Below are positions 5,688 through 6,110 of a DNA stretch of 6,110 nt, piece by piece. The notes under the pieces were generated by a model that worked only from the letters and a program-made list of their open reading frames with translations, was not told the origin of the DNA and ran no database searches. Position numbers and translations under genes: made by a program. This stretch comes from Gammaproteobacteria bacterium. Its GTDB lineage: Bacteria; Pseudomonadota; Gammaproteobacteria; Steroidobacterales; Steroidobacteraceae. How positions within the stretch are numbered: position 1 is the first letter of the stretch; every line of letters begins with the position of its first letter. Location of the stretch: positions 1 to 6,110 of the forward strand of contig JASHYG010000151.1 in the NCBI GenBank assembly GCA_030043215.1. The letters run 5' to 3'.

Positions 5688-6110
5688 TGACGCAGGTGTA
5701 CGTGGCCGCCGGCAGCAACGTCGAGCCGGAGCGCCACCTCGCGCTCGCCGCCGCCGAGCTCGAGCGCGCCTTCGGCGCCGTGCGCTTCTCGCCCTGGTAT
5801 CGCAACCAGGCGGAGGGGTTCGAGGGCGCGGACTTCATCAACTTCGTGGTGGGATTCGAGACCACGCTGCCGGCGCGGGAGGTGCTCGCGCGGCTGCACG
5901 CGATCGAGGCGCAATGCGGCCGGCCGAGGAGCGCGCCACGATGGGCGCCTCGCAGCATGGATCTCGACATCCTGCTCTACGGCGACCGCGTGTGCGACGA
6001 GCCGGGGCTCACCCTGCCGCGCCCGGATCTGCTCCGGCGCTCGTACATGCTCGGACCCCTGGCCGACATTGCCCCGCAGCTCGTGCATCCGGCGGCCGGC
6101 GCGACCATCG
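5687..6110 (+). CDS. folK: 6-hydroxymethyl-7,8-dihydropterin pyrophosphokinase FolK (HPPK), 3' end cut by window edge
   Basis: Transfers pyrophosphate from ATP to 6-hydroxymethyl-7,8-dihydropterin, the step after FolB in folate synthesis. 141 codons are visible of a family length near 160, so only a short C-terminal piece is missing. Family signatures are YVAAGSNVEP near the N-terminus, the SPWYRNQAEGF segment (35-45), ADFINFVVGFET (48-59), and the HPPK signature PRWAPRSMDLDIL (84-96), where D92 and D94 are the magnesium-binding pair. PLADIAPQLVHP (124-135) follows. F50 and Y120 occupy the positions of the pterin-stacking aromatics Y53 and F123 of E. coli. The position equivalent to E. coli H115 is R112 (LPRPDL instead of PHYDM). 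As I recall, Arg is usual in the folB-linked subfamily, so this need not mean loss of function. ATG 5687 overlaps the folB stop and has a good ribosome binding site. Confidence 0.95.
   Translation, partial: MTQVYVAAGSNVEPERHLALAAAELERAFGAVRFSPWYRNQAEGFEGADFINFVVGFETTLPAREVLARLHAIEAQCGRPRSAPRWAPRSMDLDILLYGDRVCDEPGLTLPRPDLLRRSYMLGPLADIAPQLVHPAAGATI

Noticed and set aside
1..6110. Mobile element, CRISPR array, defence system or other novel module
   Set aside because: Every stretch over 155 bp is a recognisable housekeeping gene. No terminal repeats, spaced repeats, integrase, transposase or unknown gene cluster is present.

Overview
The window is GC-rich and densely coded. Its gene order is that of the macromolecular synthesis locus of Gammaproteobacteria. 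rpsU (ribosomal protein S21), a yqeY-family gene, dnaG (primase) and rpoD (major sigma factor) run leftward. tsaD, folB and folK run rightward from a shared 79-bp divergent spacer. Protein identity to the E. coli and Pseudomonas-type homologues (compared from memory) is high enough to call every gene. I would place the source in Gammaproteobacteria or a close relative, and I cannot resolve genus or family. Both outer genes are cut by the window edges.

Left arm, minus strand, in order of transcription: rpsU (4142-3930), yqeY-like (3920-3471, after a 9-bp gap), a 70-bp gap holding an imperfect hairpin, dnaG (3400-1541), a 155-bp gap holding a good sigma-70 promoter, then rpoD (1385 to beyond position 1). 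The operon joins translation, replication initiation and transcription. The two internal gaps look like the places where expression of the three products could be set separately: a possible leaky terminator before dnaG, and a dedicated promoter before rpoD.

Right arm, plus strand: tsaD (4222-5259) makes the t6A tRNA modification. folB overlaps its stop codon (ATGA), and folK overlaps the folB stop by one base. FolB and FolK catalyse consecutive steps of tetrahydrofolate synthesis. The three genes look like one translationally coupled unit. plsY, which sits between tsaD and folB in Pseudomonas as I remember it, is absent here.

Nearly all sequence is explained by these seven genes. The two sigma-70-type promoters I can read (for rpsU and rpoD) share the -10 hexamer TAGAAT and a 17-bp spacer. 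I see no mobile element, CRISPR array, tRNA, rRNA or cluster of unknown genes, and no evidence of an undescribed system. The points worth a second look are start-site and regulatory details: a basic N-terminal extension on RpoD with an alternative internal start, a TTG start with a Shine-Dalgarno site in tsaD, the dnaG insertion, and the compact divergent promoter region.
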